From: JADKCL01 sp031424495
GTDB taxonomy: Bacteria > Bacteroidota > Bacteroidia > J057 > JADKCL01
DNA length: 64,000 nt
Assembly: GCA_031424495.1 (NCBI GenBank)
Contig: JANPHP010000478.1
Span: 21,286 to 85,285, forward strand
Direction: 5' to 3'
The position numbers and the translations under genes are program-made. A model generated the notes under the pieces. That model was not told the origin of the DNA, did not search any database, and saw only the letters and a program-made list of their open reading frames with translations. This document shows positions 27,258 through 35,984 of the stretch, in pieces. Each line of letters opens with the position of its first letter. Position 1 is the stretch's first letter.

Positions 27258-28628
27258 ATGAAATCGCCTAGAATATTAATCATTGATGACGAGGAGAGCA
27301 TCAGGAGCACCTTGAAAGATATCCTCGAGTATGAGGATTACAAGGTGGAAACAGCCTCCGATGGCGAGGAGGGCCTAGCGAAGATCAAGGACGACGAGTG
27401 GGATGTGATCCTCTGCGATGTCAAAATGCCTAAGCGTGACGGCATTGAGGTATTAGAAATGGGACTCAAGCACAACCCTGAGCTCCAATTCATCATGATC
27501 TCCGGCCACGCCAATATTGATACAGCCGTCGAGTGCACCAAAAAAGGCGCCTACGACTTCATCCAAAAACCACCGGATCTGAACCGTCTGCTCGTGACCG
27601 TGCGCAACGCCATGGACAAGAGCGAGTTGGTTACCGAGACCCGCATCCTCAAGCGCAAAGTCACCAAGGTGCGCGAGATCACAGGCGACTCCCCCATCAT
27701 TTCCAAAATCAAGGAAACGATCGAGCGTGTGGCCCCGACTGATGCACGCGTGCTTGTCACGGGCTCAAACGGTACCGGCAAGGAACTCGTGGCCCGCTGG
27801 ATCCATGAAAAAAGCAACCGTGCAGGCGGCCCGATCATCGAGGTCAACTGTGCTGCCATTCCTTCTGAACTGATTGAAAGCGAACTCTTTGGCCACGAGA
27901 AAGGCTCATTTACAGGCGCGCTCAAGCAACGCACAGGCAAGTTTGAGCAAGCGCATGGCGGCACGCTTTTTCTCGACGAAATCGGCGACATGAGCCTCTC
28001 GGCGCAAGCCAAGGTTTTGCGCGCCCTGCAAGAGCACAAGATTACCCGCGTCGGTGGCGACAAAGACATCACCGTGGATGTGCGCATCATCGCCGCCACC
28101 AACAAAGACCTGCTCAGCGAGATCGAGGAAGGCAATTTCCGCGAAGACTTGTACCATCGCCTAAGCGTGATCCTCATCCACGTGCCCTCGCTCAAGGACC
28201 GCAAGGAAGACATTCCGCAGTTGGTGGATCAATTCCTGAGAGAAATCTGCGAGGAATACAAGGTGCCGCATTCACCCAAAGTGAATAAGAAGGCAATGGA
28301 GGAGCTCATGAAACTGGAGTGGCGCGGCAACGTGCGTGAGCTTCACAACGTGATCGAGCGCCTTGTGATCATGAGCGACGGGGAAATCACCGAGCAAGAG
28401 GTCATCACGTTTGCTGTTCCGCGCAAAAACAAGCGCAACGAGGAAAGCATATTTGATCGCTATGAGCGCTTTCAAGACTTCAAGGACTTCGCCGAGCGCG
28501 AATTTATCGAGAAGAAATTGCGCCGCAATCAATGGAATATCACTAAAACTGCAGAGGAAATCGACATCCAACGCAGCCACCTTTACAATAAAATAGAGAA
28601 ATACGGGTTACGCCGCGACAAAAATTAA
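27258..28628 (+). CDS. Sigma-54-dependent response regulator (NtrC family)
   Basis: Transcriptional activator of 456 aa. The receiver domain (1-120) has acidic D10/D11, phospho-acceptor D54 in ILCDVKMP and K103. The AAA+ domain (about 140-370) has Walker A GSNGTGKE (169-176), the sigma-54 contact loop GSFTGA (216-221; Ser replaces the usual Ala) and Walker B LFLDEIGD (237-244). The Fis-type helix-turn-helix at the C-terminus includes NITKTAEEIDIQRSHLYNKI. It activates RNA polymerase carrying sigma-54 after phosphorylation. No histidine kinase is adjacent, so it is an orphan here. The ATG at 27258 begins the receiver. Confidence 0.94.
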   Translation: MKSPRILIIDDEESIRSTLKDILEYEDYKVETASDGEEGLAKIKDDEWDVILCDVKMPKRDGIEVLEMGLKHNPELQFIMISGHANIDTAVECTKKGAYDFIQKPPDLNRLLVTVRNAMDKSELVTETRILKRKVTKVREITGDSPIISKIKETIERVAPTDARVLVTGSNGTGKELVARWIHEKSNRAGGPIIEVNCAAIPSELIESELFGHEKGSFTGALKQRTGKFEQAHGGTLFLDEIGDMSLSAQAKVLRALQEHKITRVGGDKDITVDVRIIAATNKDLLSEIEEGNFREDLYHRLSVILIHVPSLKDRKEDIPQLVDQFLREICEEYKVPHSPKVNKKAMEELMKLEWRGNVRELHNVIERLVIMSDGEITEQEVITFAVPRKNKRNEESIFDRYERFQDFKDFAEREFIEKKLRRNQWNITKTAEEIDIQRSHLYNKIEKYGLRRDKN

Positions 28629-28640
28629 TTGTTCACAGCC

Positions 28641-28671
28641 ATTGGAGCCACGACAAGCCGACCTAATTTTG
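28641..28671 (+). promoter_or_regulatory. Bacteroidota-type promoter for lepA
   Basis: ATTG at 28641-28644, 19 bases, then TAATTTTG at 28664-28671, a full match to TANNTTTG. It is 36 bases before the lepA ATG. Confidence 0.6.
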
Positions 28672-28707
28672 TAGGCGGCCATCAATGCTCAACCCGCGCA
28701 ATTCCTT

Positions 28708-30498
28708 ATGGAGAAGATTCGTAATTTTTGCATTATAGCCCACATCGACCACGGTAAAAGTACCTTGGCCGACAGATTGTTGGAGTACACCGGCACGATC
28801 ACATCGCGTGAAATGCAGGCGCAAGTCCTCGACGACATGGATTTGGAGCGTGAAAAAGGCATCACGATCAAAAGCCACGCGATCCAGATGAACTATACTG
28901 CCCAAAATGGGCAGAAATATGTTTTGAACCTGATCGACACGCCTGGACACGTCGACTTCAGCTATGAAGTCTCGCGCTCTATCGCTGCCTGCGAAGGTGC
29001 GTTGCTCATCGTAGATGCCGCACAAGGCATTGAAGCCCAGACCATCTCCAACCTCTACCTTGCATTGGAGCACGACTTGGAGATCATTCCAGTGATCAAC
29101 AAGATCGACTTGCCTGGCGCGATGGTCGAGGAAGTGCGCGATGAAATCATGGACTTGGTGGGCGTGAAGGCTGACCAAGTAATCCTGGCGAGCGCCAAGG
29201 AAGGCGTCGGCATCTTGGATATTTTGGAAGCCATCGTGTCACGCGTTTCCCCACCCAAAGGAGATCCCAACGCACCACTGAAAGCACTGGTTTTTGACTC
29301 CGTCTTCAATCAATACCGGGGCACCATCGTCTATTTTCGCATCATGGATGGCAGCATCCACAAGATGCAGCACGTCAAGTTTTTCCAAACCGAGGCTATG
29401 TACCACGCCGACGAGATCGGCGTGCTCAAGCTCAAAATGGAAGCGCGTGATACCGTCGAGTGCGGGTCAGTCGGCTACCTCATCTCTGGCATCAAAAACG
29501 TGCGGGAAATCCACGTCGGTGACACCATCACGGGCGTCGAAAACCCTGCCACAGAGGCTGTAGAAGGCTTCAAAGAGGTGAAGCCCATGGTCTTTGCAGG
29601 CATGTACCCTGTCGACACCGAAGAATTTGAAGATTTGCGCAGTTCGCTGGAGAAACTGGTTTTGAACGACGCCGCTTTGGTATGGGAGCCCGAGACCTCG
29701 GCAGCTTTGGGCTTTGGATTCCGTGTCGGATTCCTCGGCATGTTGCACATGGAAATTGTGCAGGAGCGATTGGAGCGCGAATTTGACATGACGGTCATCA
29801 CGACAGTCCCCAACGTCGGATTCAAAGCTTTTCTCAGCAATGAAACGGAACTGGAGATCAATAGCCCTAGTGATCTACCCGACCCATCGCGGATTGCATG
29901 GGTAGAGGAGCCCATCATCAGGGCTCAAATCATCTCCCGCGCCGATTTCATCGGCCCGATCATGACCCTGTGCATCAACAAGCGTGGCATCTTCAAAAAC
30001 CAGACCTACCTCACCCCGACGCGTGTCGAGCTGATCTTTGAATTGCCCTTGGCGGAGGTCGTGTTTGACTTTTTTGACCGATTGAAGACCATTTCGAAGG
30101 GCTATGCGTCCTTTGACTATGACTTGATCGGATTCAGGGAGAGCAAACTCGTAAAGCTCGACATCCTCATCAACGGCGAGCAAGTCGATGCGCTCAGCGC
30201 GATTATCCACCGTGACCGGGCTTATGATTGGGGCAAAAAAATCTGCGAGAAGCTGAAGGAATTGATCCCAAGGCAGCAATTCATGATCGCGATTCAGGCA
30301 GCGATCGGGGCCAAGATTATTTCGCGTGAAACGATATCTGCACTGCGCAAAGACGTGACTGCCAAGTGCTATGGTGGTGACATCAGTCGCAAGCGCAAAC
30401 TGCTGGAAAAGCAGAAAAAAGGAAAGAAACGCATGCGCCAAGTCGGCAACGTGGAGATTCCACAGAGCGCCTTCATGGCCTTGCTCAAACTCGATTGA
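28708..30498 (+). CDS. lepA: Elongation factor 4 (LepA)
   Basis: Translational GTPase of 596 aa that binds the ribosome and promotes back-translocation or initiation-related remodelling. The G domain has AHIDHGKST (G1), DTPGHVDFS (G3) and NKIDLPGA (G4). Domains II, III and V follow, with the LepA-specific C-terminal domain ending RKKLLEKQKKGKKRMR-like basic residues and a final PQSAFMALLKLD. Length is as expected. It is preceded by a recognisable promoter and followed by a terminator, so it is monocistronic. Confidence 0.97.
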   Translation: MEKIRNFCIIAHIDHGKSTLADRLLEYTGTITSREMQAQVLDDMDLEREKGITIKSHAIQMNYTAQNGQKYVLNLIDTPGHVDFSYEVSRSIAACEGALLIVDAAQGIEAQTISNLYLALEHDLEIIPVINKIDLPGAMVEEVRDEIMDLVGVKADQVILASAKEGVGILDILEAIVSRVSPPKGDPNAPLKALVFDSVFNQYRGTIVYFRIMDGSIHKMQHVKFFQTEAMYHADEIGVLKLKMEARDTVECGSVGYLISGIKNVREIHVGDTITGVENPATEAVEGFKEVKPMVFAGMYPVDTEEFEDLRSSLEKLVLNDAALVWEPETSAALGFGFRVGFLGMLHMEIVQERLEREFDMTVITTVPNVGFKAFLSNETELEINSPSDLPDPSRIAWVEEPIIRAQIISRADFIGPIMTLCINKRGIFKNQTYLTPTRVELIFELPLAEVVFDFFDRLKTISKGYASFDYDLIGFRESKLVKLDILINGEQVDALSAIIHRDRAYDWGKKICEKLKELIPRQQFMIAIQAAIGAKIISRETISALRKDVTAKCYGGDISRKRKLLEKQKKGKKRMRQVGNVEIPQSAFMALLKLD

Positions 30499-30512
30499 TC
30501 ACAGGCACAGGA

Positions 30513-30538
30513 GCCGGCCCTATCGGGTCGGCTTTTTT
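30513..30538 (+). terminator. Rho-independent terminator after lepA
   Basis: An 8-bp stem (GCCGGCCC with GGGTCGGC, one G-T pair, loop TATC) followed by six T, 14 bases after the lepA stop. Confidence 0.85.
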
Positions 30539-30560
30539 GTAGCCGCAAAAATTTCAAGGT

Positions 30561-31442
30561 ATGCAACTGCTCGACGGCAAAGGTCTTTCAGAAATCATCA
30601 GGGAGGAGCTCAAGATCGAGGTCGCCAAGCACATCGCAGCTGGCGAACGGGCCCCTCACCTTGTCGCCATCCTGGTCGGCAACCATGTTGCGAGCCACAC
30701 CTACGTGGCCAACAAGGTGCGTGCCTGCAATTTTGTAGGCTATCGTAGCACGGAGTTGCGTTATGAGGCAACCCTGACCGAGAAATTTTTGCTCAAAAAG
30801 TTGCAAGCGCTGAATGAAGATCCTGAAGTCGACGGCATCTTGGTGCAACTGCCACTTCCCGACCATATTTCAACCAACAAGGTCATCGAAACAATCTCTC
30901 CTTTTAAGGATGTAGATGGCTTTCACCCAATCAATATTGGCCGAATGGCCAAAAACCTAGCCGCTCCCCTCCCTGCCACGCCTGCTGGCATATTGGAAAT
31001 ATTGAAGCGGTACAAGATCGAAACGCAGGGCAAACATGTCGTGATGGTTGGGAATAGCAATATTGTCGGCTCGCCGATGAGCATATTGATGGGGCGCGAC
31101 ACTTACCCGGGCCGAGCGACCGTGACCACCTGCCACATATATACAGAAGGGCTCGCGCAATACACGCGCACCGCCGACATCTTGATCGTGGCTACCGGCG
31201 TCGTCGGCCTCATCAAAGCCGACATGGTCAAGGAAGGTGCTGTCGTGATCGATGTCGGCATCAATCGCATTGTCGACACCAATGCACGTAGCGGTCATCG
31301 ACTGGTGGGTGACGTCGATTTTGAAGCAGTGGCTCCCAAATGCAGTTTCATCACCCCGGTACCAGGCGGCGTCGGACCGATGACGATTGCATCTTTGTTG
31401 CTCAACACCATGATGCTGTATTTGGCGCACTTGGATCGATGA
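30561..31442 (+). CDS. folD: Methylenetetrahydrofolate dehydrogenase/cyclohydrolase
   Basis: Bifunctional one-carbon enzyme of 293 aa that converts 5,10-methylene-THF to 10-formyl-THF using NADP. The catalytic Tyr/Lys pair is in TYVANKVRAC, and substrate motifs VDGILVQLPLP and PATPAGILEIL are present. The dinucleotide-binding loop is VGNSNIVGSPMS, and PVPGGVGPMT is the C-terminal signature. It connects functionally with gcvT elsewhere in the window, which produces methylene-THF. An inverted repeat lies 38 bases downstream. Confidence 0.97.
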   Translation: MQLLDGKGLSEIIREELKIEVAKHIAAGERAPHLVAILVGNHVASHTYVANKVRACNFVGYRSTELRYEATLTEKFLLKKLQALNEDPEVDGILVQLPLPDHISTNKVIETISPFKDVDGFHPINIGRMAKNLAAPLPATPAGILEILKRYKIETQGKHVVMVGNSNIVGSPMSILMGRDTYPGRATVTTCHIYTEGLAQYTRTADILIVATGVVGLIKADMVKEGAVVIDVGINRIVDTNARSGHRLVGDVDFEAVAPKCSFITPVPGGVGPMTIASLLLNTMMLYLAHLDR

Positions 31443-31480
31443 TCGATATGCGTTTAAGATACTGATTATCTTTCAATTAC

Positions 31481-31507
31481 AATTTCGTCCGCAGTGCGGA
31501 CGAAATT
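31481..31507. repeat. Perfect inverted repeat downstream of folD
   Basis: AATTTCGTCCGCA and its exact complement flank a single central G (13-bp arms). As RNA it would form an 11-bp stem with loop CAGTG. It may end folD transcription, though no T run follows on the plus strand. It could also be a protein-binding palindrome at the edge of the A+T-rich segment. Confidence 0.6.
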
Positions 31508-31587
31508 CAAGACTCGATATGTCATTATTTTGCCGCAATATTCTAAACTTCCGAATTGCTAATTAAAATTATTTTTTACTTTCGATA

Positions 31588-31619
31588 TTTGCACACATCC
31601 TTAGAATTCTCTATTTTTG
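31588..31619 (+). promoter_or_regulatory. Bacteroidota-type promoter for the YhcG-like nuclease gene
   Basis: TTTG at 31588-31591, 20 bases, then TATTTTTG at 31612-31619, a full match to TANNTTTG, 26 bases before the ATG at 31646. Confidence 0.6.
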
Positions 31620-31645
31620 CCCAGTACATTTGCAATTGATTAGCG

Positions 31646-32707
31646 ATGATGTTGGACGAGGGGTTTGTTTCGCAAGTGAGGGGTATTATTCTTGAAAGCC
31701 GCGATGCTGCTTTCAGGTCTGTGGATTTTCAGAGGGTTCTCATGTATTGGAGGATCGGCGAGAAAATCGTACTTGAAGATCAACAAGGAAAGTGGAGAGC
31801 TGTGTATGGGGACAAGCTCATTCCGACTTTGGCTAAGGCGCTCGAGCCCGAGTTTGGATCGGGTTTTTCGCCACGGCAATTGGAAAGAACACGGCAGTTT
31901 TACCGAATCTTTCCCAGCATCGGTGGGCTTAAGTCGGAATTCAGCTGGACGCATTATCGGCTACTGCTCTCCATTGAGAATGATTCCAAGCGTGAATTTT
32001 ATCAGGCTGAGGCCTCTAAAAACTTCTGGAATTCGCGTGAACTTGAGCGTCAAATCAATAGTCAACTATTTGAGCGCCTGCTACTGAGCAATGAGCCAGC
32101 AAATCTGCTCGCAATTGCTAAAGGCGATCGACAACCCCAAAATCCTAAGGAAATCATCAAGGACCCGATGGTACTTGAATTTCTGGGCTTGCGTCAGCAA
32201 TCAGAGTGGTATGAAAAGGACTTGGAGTCCGCGATCATCAACCATTTACAGGAGTTTCTGTTGGAGCTGGGAAATGGGTTCGCTTATATCGCGCGTCAAA
32301 AAAGGATACACCTCAATGGCGACGATTTCTTCATCGACTTGGTGCTATACAACCGTATCCTATTGTGCTTTGTGATCTTGGAGATCAAAACCAAGAAATT
32401 GGAGCATAGCGACCTAGGACAGCTTCAGATGTATGTGAATTACTATGATCGCAACGAGCGCCTCCCCCACGAAAATCCAACAATCGGAATACTGCTGTGC
32501 ACCGACAAAAACGATGCTGTGGTGAAATACAGTCTCCCTGAGAATCAAACGGCTATCCTTGCATCCAAATATGAATTGGTCATCCCCAATGAAAGTCAAC
32601 TTTTGGCCGAGCTTCAAAAGGAAATCCAGAAAATCGACCTCATCGACAAGTGTCATGAGGGTGAAAAAACGATCACTGGTCGTCGCCGCAAAGGAAAAAA
32701 AGCATAA
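31646..32707 (+). CDS. YhcG/DUF1016-family PDDEXK nuclease
   Basis: Protein of 353 aa. The N-terminal DUF1016_N helical domain (about 1-150) has VLMYWRIGEKIV and FSPRQLERTRQFY. The C-terminal YhcG PDDEXK nuclease domain (about 170-340) carries D231 in FFIDLVLYN, E246 and K248 in LEIKTKK, and Q262 in LQMYVNYYD, a complete active-site set. Members of this family are spread by transfer and are often found beside restriction and other defence genes; their substrate is uncertain. Here it stands in an A+T-richer stretch with its own promoter and eight bases ahead of an unknown gene. The first two codons are both ATG. Confidence 0.88.
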   Translation: MMLDEGFVSQVRGIILESRDAAFRSVDFQRVLMYWRIGEKIVLEDQQGKWRAVYGDKLIPTLAKALEPEFGSGFSPRQLERTRQFYRIFPSIGGLKSEFSWTHYRLLLSIENDSKREFYQAEASKNFWNSRELERQINSQLFERLLLSNEPANLLAIAKGDRQPQNPKEIIKDPMVLEFLGLRQQSEWYEKDLESAIINHLQEFLLELGNGFAYIARQKRIHLNGDDFFIDLVLYNRILLCFVILEIKTKKLEHSDLGQLQMYVNYYDRNERLPHENPTIGILLCTDKNDAVVKYSLPENQTAILASKYELVIPNESQLLAELQKEIQKIDLIDKCHEGEKTITGRRRKGKKA

Positions 32708-32715
32708 TTTGCCGC

Positions 32716-33135
32716 ATGCCTAATACCTCTATCCTACTGCACACTATTTTTCGTTCCAATGAGCAATTTCATGTGCGGTGGATCAATGGAGAACGCAAAG
32801 AGGAGCCCTATTTCCTTTACTATGTTTTTCGCAAGGACGGCATTTGGATCAGCAAGACTAGCGACGATGCAAGGCTTACTGAGGATGAATTTTACGACGA
32901 CATCGATCAGGCGTGGATCACCGAAGATCCTGACCATGATGAACCTATGAACGAGGAACGCGAACTTTTGTACCAATCAGGCACCTACGAGATTTCCAAT
33001 GATACCGTCTTCCTCAGCTGGAAAAACAGTCATTTGGAGGAGAAAAAGCGGACTTGGTATTTTAGGATTAGGGAACCTGAGTTTTTAGAAACGGATTTTG
33101 AGGAAGTCGGACTACGACCGATCCCAAAACGTTGA
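32716..33135 (+). CDS. Hypothetical acidic protein
   Basis: Protein of 139 aa without a signal peptide and not recognised. It is acidic and aromatic-rich, with a central run of Asp/Glu (LTEDEFYDDIDQAW) and likely beta strands (FHVRWINGERK, YFLYYVFRKDGIW, TWYFRIREPEF). It starts eight bases after the YhcG-like gene and probably shares its transcript. A partner or inhibitor role for the nuclease is possible but unsupported by homology. Confidence 0.6.
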   Translation: MPNTSILLHTIFRSNEQFHVRWINGERKEEPYFLYYVFRKDGIWISKTSDDARLTEDEFYDDIDQAWITEDPDHDEPMNEERELLYQSGTYEISNDTVFLSWKNSHLEEKKRTWYFRIREPEFLETDFEEVGLRPIPKR

Positions 33136-33534
33136 GGATGCAGTCGCGTCCATGGGACGAATGCATAAACTGAAATCGCAAACTAATTTTTCAATCGGCA
33201 AGGCGAGAGCATCTTAGTGATCGCTTCTCGCTGATCAGCAATCCCACCCGGTGTAAAGCAATATCGATCAGTTGGGTCTGCAGGAGCAAAAACATCCAAA
33301 TTGCAACCCGCAGGCACTTGACGCATCGCGTTTTTTGAGCGAATGTATATTTTTATATACAGTAACGTTCCACTTTATGGATGGCCAAAAGTATAACCGC
33401 AAAAACACAACAAGGGCGGCATGCTGCCTAAATCGTTTAACCAGAATCCTAGAATTTGCCTTGTCGCAGGTCAGCGATTTGGCCCTGCGATTGCATGGAA
33501 CCCAATAGGATTTTACCTAAAACTTTGAAAGACT
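33136..33534. other. Intergenic region, A+T-rich, no supported gene
   Basis: About 400 bases. It contains a small palindrome at 33344-33361 (TGTATAT, loop TTTT, ATATACA) and poly-T/A runs. Short reading frames here lack any protein-like character. It presumably carries the promoter for the gene at 33535. Confidence 0.45.
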
Positions 33535-33924
33535 ATGAAACTTCGGAATTTATTCATTGCACTGTTCATCCTGATGGCCGCCACCACGCTGTCTGCGCAG
33601 ACGATGACAGCTACCGCTTTGGCAAGCAAAGCCCGTGCAGCCCGAAGTGTTGCCAATGACCTGCGTCACAAAAAAATACAGCGTGCCGCCTCCACCGTCC
33701 TCAAGGACAAAGACGTGCAAGCGCGCACCCATTTGGATGCCGCCACGCAACAAAAACTTACCGACACCAATTTTAAGAGTGCGCTGAGCAAGGCCAAGGC
33801 GGATGCCAGAAAAGACCCAGTCACTTTTGGTGAGAAGGCCGCCAAAGAAGTCCGCAAATACAAAAAGACGCCTCGCGGCTGGTTTCATCGCAAAGCCAAA
33901 AAGCGCGCAATGGTCAAGAAATAA
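33535..33924 (+). CDS. Small basic secreted protein
   Basis: Protein of 129 aa with a clear signal peptide (about 1-21, ending TLSAQ). The mature part is Ala/Lys/Arg-rich and helical, ending in a strongly basic tail (RGWFHRKAKKRAMVKK). No family recognised. A good terminator follows at 33950-33979, so it is a single-gene unit. It could be a periplasmic or envelope-associated protein that binds nucleic acid or acidic polymers; that is a guess from charge only. Confidence 0.65.
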   Translation: MKLRNLFIALFILMAATTLSAQTMTATALASKARAARSVANDLRHKKIQRAASTVLKDKDVQARTHLDAATQQKLTDTNFKSALSKAKADARKDPVTFGEKAAKEVRKYKKTPRGWFHRKAKKRAMVKK

Positions 33925-33949
33925 GCTGGTTTGCTTGCATTAATAGGTT

Positions 33950-33979
33950 AAAATAGCCGTCTCAACCGACGGCTATTTT
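33950..33979 (+). terminator. Rho-independent terminator
   Basis: Perfect 12-bp stem (AAAATAGCCGTC with GACGGCTATTTT, loop TCAACC), 25 bases after the small basic protein gene. Confidence 0.85.
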
Positions 33980-34068
33980 GCTTTGGTCGTGGAATCCTTG
34001 AAATTTGACGAGGGACAAAAGACGATCTTGCAGCACCCAAAATCGCAAGGCTTACCCGAGAATGATCC

Positions 34069-34593
34069 ATGGAAATTGTGACCACACGCCTTCGGCTCCG
34101 GCCCTTTCGGGTAGCTGATTTGGAGCAGGTACTCGCCTTTCAAGGCGATGCCGAGGCTTTGATCTATGAACCTTGGGGGCCCAATTCAGTGGCAGATGTT
34201 CGCGCAATGCTAGAACGTTCAGCCTCAAAAATGGGCGCTGCATTTCCTTGGAAATTGGAGATGGCGATCGAGCACCTTGCGAGTAGCCATGTGATTGGGA
34301 GCTGCAGATTGGAACTTCCCGCAACTGCAAAAGGGGGCTGGGCGACCATTGGTTATGTAGTACAGCGTGCCTTTTGGGGGCAGGGATATGCCACAGAGGC
34401 CACGATGGCCCTCATGGCCCATGCCCAAATGCAACCGGGCATCATCGGGGTGCGTGCCATCTCAGACAGCCACAACCTTGCCTCCCAGCGTGTTTTGGAA
34501 AAATGCGGCCTTGAATGCGTAGGCATGGTCGCCGAGACCGAAGAAGTCAAAGGCAGATTCAGGGATATGCTCAAATATGAATTGAAATTCTAG
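34069..34593 (+). CDS. GNAT acetyltransferase, RimJ/RimL-like
   Basis: N-acetyltransferase of 174 aa using acetyl-CoA. The start TTRLRLRPFRVADLE is typical of the RimJ/RimL group. The acetyl-CoA-binding region lies in IGYVVQRAFWGQGYATEA, with the Q/RxxGxG/A pattern as GQGYAT, and the final strand-helix has NLASQRVLEKCGLE. Substrates in this group are protein N-termini, antibiotics or small amines; the one here is unknown. It is convergent with the DUF1295 gene, four bases away. Confidence 0.9.
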   Translation: MEIVTTRLRLRPFRVADLEQVLAFQGDAEALIYEPWGPNSVADVRAMLERSASKMGAAFPWKLEMAIEHLASSHVIGSCRLELPATAKGGWATIGYVVQRAFWGQGYATEATMALMAHAQMQPGIIGVRAISDSHNLASQRVLEKCGLECVGMVAETEEVKGRFRDMLKYELKF

Positions 34594-34597
34594 ATGC

Positions 34598-35554
34598 TTA
34601 CCCAGCCGCACGCGAGAGCTCATCTACATTCGCGCCTCCAAGACTCTTGGGCAAAAACCGACCGACGCGCTTTTTGTATTCCGCGTAGGCGGGATATTTT
34701 TTAAGTGAGATGCCCTCGCTGAAGTCTGAACTGCCTTGAAACAGCAGCAAAAGCAAGATACTCCCTGCCACCGACCAGTTAAACCAACGGCCAGTAGCTG
34801 CGACGCTGAAGAGGTAAAAACAGACCCAAATGGCCTGTTCAGCGGTATAGTTGGGGTGGCGCATGTACCTCCAGAGACCTGTCGTCGTGAAACCAAGCTT
34901 GTAAATGCCCGAGAGCGCTTCACCAGCTGCCTTGCGGCGATGCTTTTCATTCTGGTAGTTCCATTGTTGCTGATCGGCAACGGTTTCCATAGCCACAAGG
35001 CCCACAAATATCAATGCCAATACATAATCAGCCCAGTATAGCTGATGCTCGGCACCGTCTAGGGCGACGAGTATCGGTAGGGTAAATAGCAAAATCAACC
35101 CATTCTGATACAAGGAAATGAAAAACAGGTTGAAGAAAAACCAACGCACCCTGTTCTGTAGCAGGGGCATCTGCCGCAAGACCTCCCACCGATAGTCCTC
35201 CTCGCCGGTCCAAAATTTCCATGAATACGCCCCACGACGCGAAAAATTGTAGGTGAGTCGTGCACCCCAGATCGTGACCAAGGCGGCCATCAAGATCGCG
35301 CGCTCCCCAAATCCGCTGGCGTAGGCGATGTACCAAACATATACAATCGGAACGATGCTCCAAATCTTGTCGACTTGGCTGCAATTGCCGGTGATCTCTG
35401 CCAGTGCAAAACAGCCCAAGGCAACACCGATGTAAATGAAAAAGCAATCCCGTAGGATCGCGAAATGCTGATCGCTCAGCGGTGTATCAAAATAAATCGT
35501 TGCCAGTGGCACTGCCACGACGGCTACGATGAGGAGGATAATGGTCTTCAGCAT
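34598..35554 (-). CDS. DUF1295 membrane protein (steroid 5-alpha-reductase-like)
   Basis: Integral membrane protein of 318 aa from the ATG at 35554, with about seven hydrophobic segments. The C-terminal region has the family hallmark LWRYMRHPNYTAEQ (a methyltransferase/reductase-type HPNY motif), followed by ISLKKYPAYAEYKKRVGRFLP. DUF1295 proteins are related to steroid and isoprenylcysteine-type membrane enzymes and probably act on lipids with NADPH or SAM. The substrate is unknown. An in-frame start at 35605 would add 17 residues. Confidence 0.87.
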   Translation of the reverse strand: MLKTIILLIVAVVAVPLATIYFDTPLSDQHFAILRDCFFIYIGVALGCFALAEITGNCSQVDKIWSIVPIVYVWYIAYASGFGERAILMAALVTIWGARLTYNFSRRGAYSWKFWTGEEDYRWEVLRQMPLLQNRVRWFFFNLFFISLYQNGLILLFTLPILVALDGAEHQLYWADYVLALIFVGLVAMETVADQQQWNYQNEKHRRKAAGEALSGIYKLGFTTTGLWRYMRHPNYTAEQAIWVCFYLFSVAATGRWFNWSVAGSILLLLLFQGSSDFSEGISLKKYPAYAEYKKRVGRFLPKSLGGANVDELSRAAG

Positions 35555-35615
35555 TGCTTTCAAGCTACTTTGGACCGGAAAAATAAGGGATTGACTTGAA
35601 ATCAACCCATCTTTT

Positions 35616-35918
35616 TCACAGCCCTAGCTCCTTGCGCCGATTCACAATCAAATCTGCGACGTCTAATTTCTTGCCTTTCAATGCATCAGTCACTTCCAAC
35701 AGCAGGTACTTCTTCTTTTTCACGAAGAAATAAACTTTTTGACCAACTGCGAGATCCACTCCACTGTCTGACATTGGGCTCAAATTGGGGTTCATAACAC
35801 CGGGTATGCTCAGCGGAATTGAGAGCAAACTGCTGTTGTGCAATGTGAAGGGTACCGCAAATAGGCTTCCAACGATCATCAACATCGCCAAAACGGAAAT
35901 GACTATTCTCTTTTGCAT
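35616..35918 (-). CDS. Small exported hypothetical protein
   Basis: Protein of 100 aa from the ATG at 35918. The signal peptide (about 1-21) ends near LFAVP. The mature domain has a beta-rich stretch with KVYFFVKKKKYLLLEV and a helical C-terminus (VADLIVNRRKELGL). It follows the ABC permease gene by 66 bases on the same strand and may be in that operon. Family not recognised. Confidence 0.6.
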   Translation of the reverse strand: MQKRIVISVLAMLMIVGSLFAVPFTLHNSSLLSIPLSIPGVMNPNLSPMSDSGVDLAVGQKVYFFVKKKKYLLLEVTDALKGKKLDVADLIVNRRKELGL

Positions 35919-35984
35919 CGCTTTATGAATTTTTGAAGTGAACTGGCCAGCATGCAATTTGTTTCAAATGGCAGATCCTCGGCT

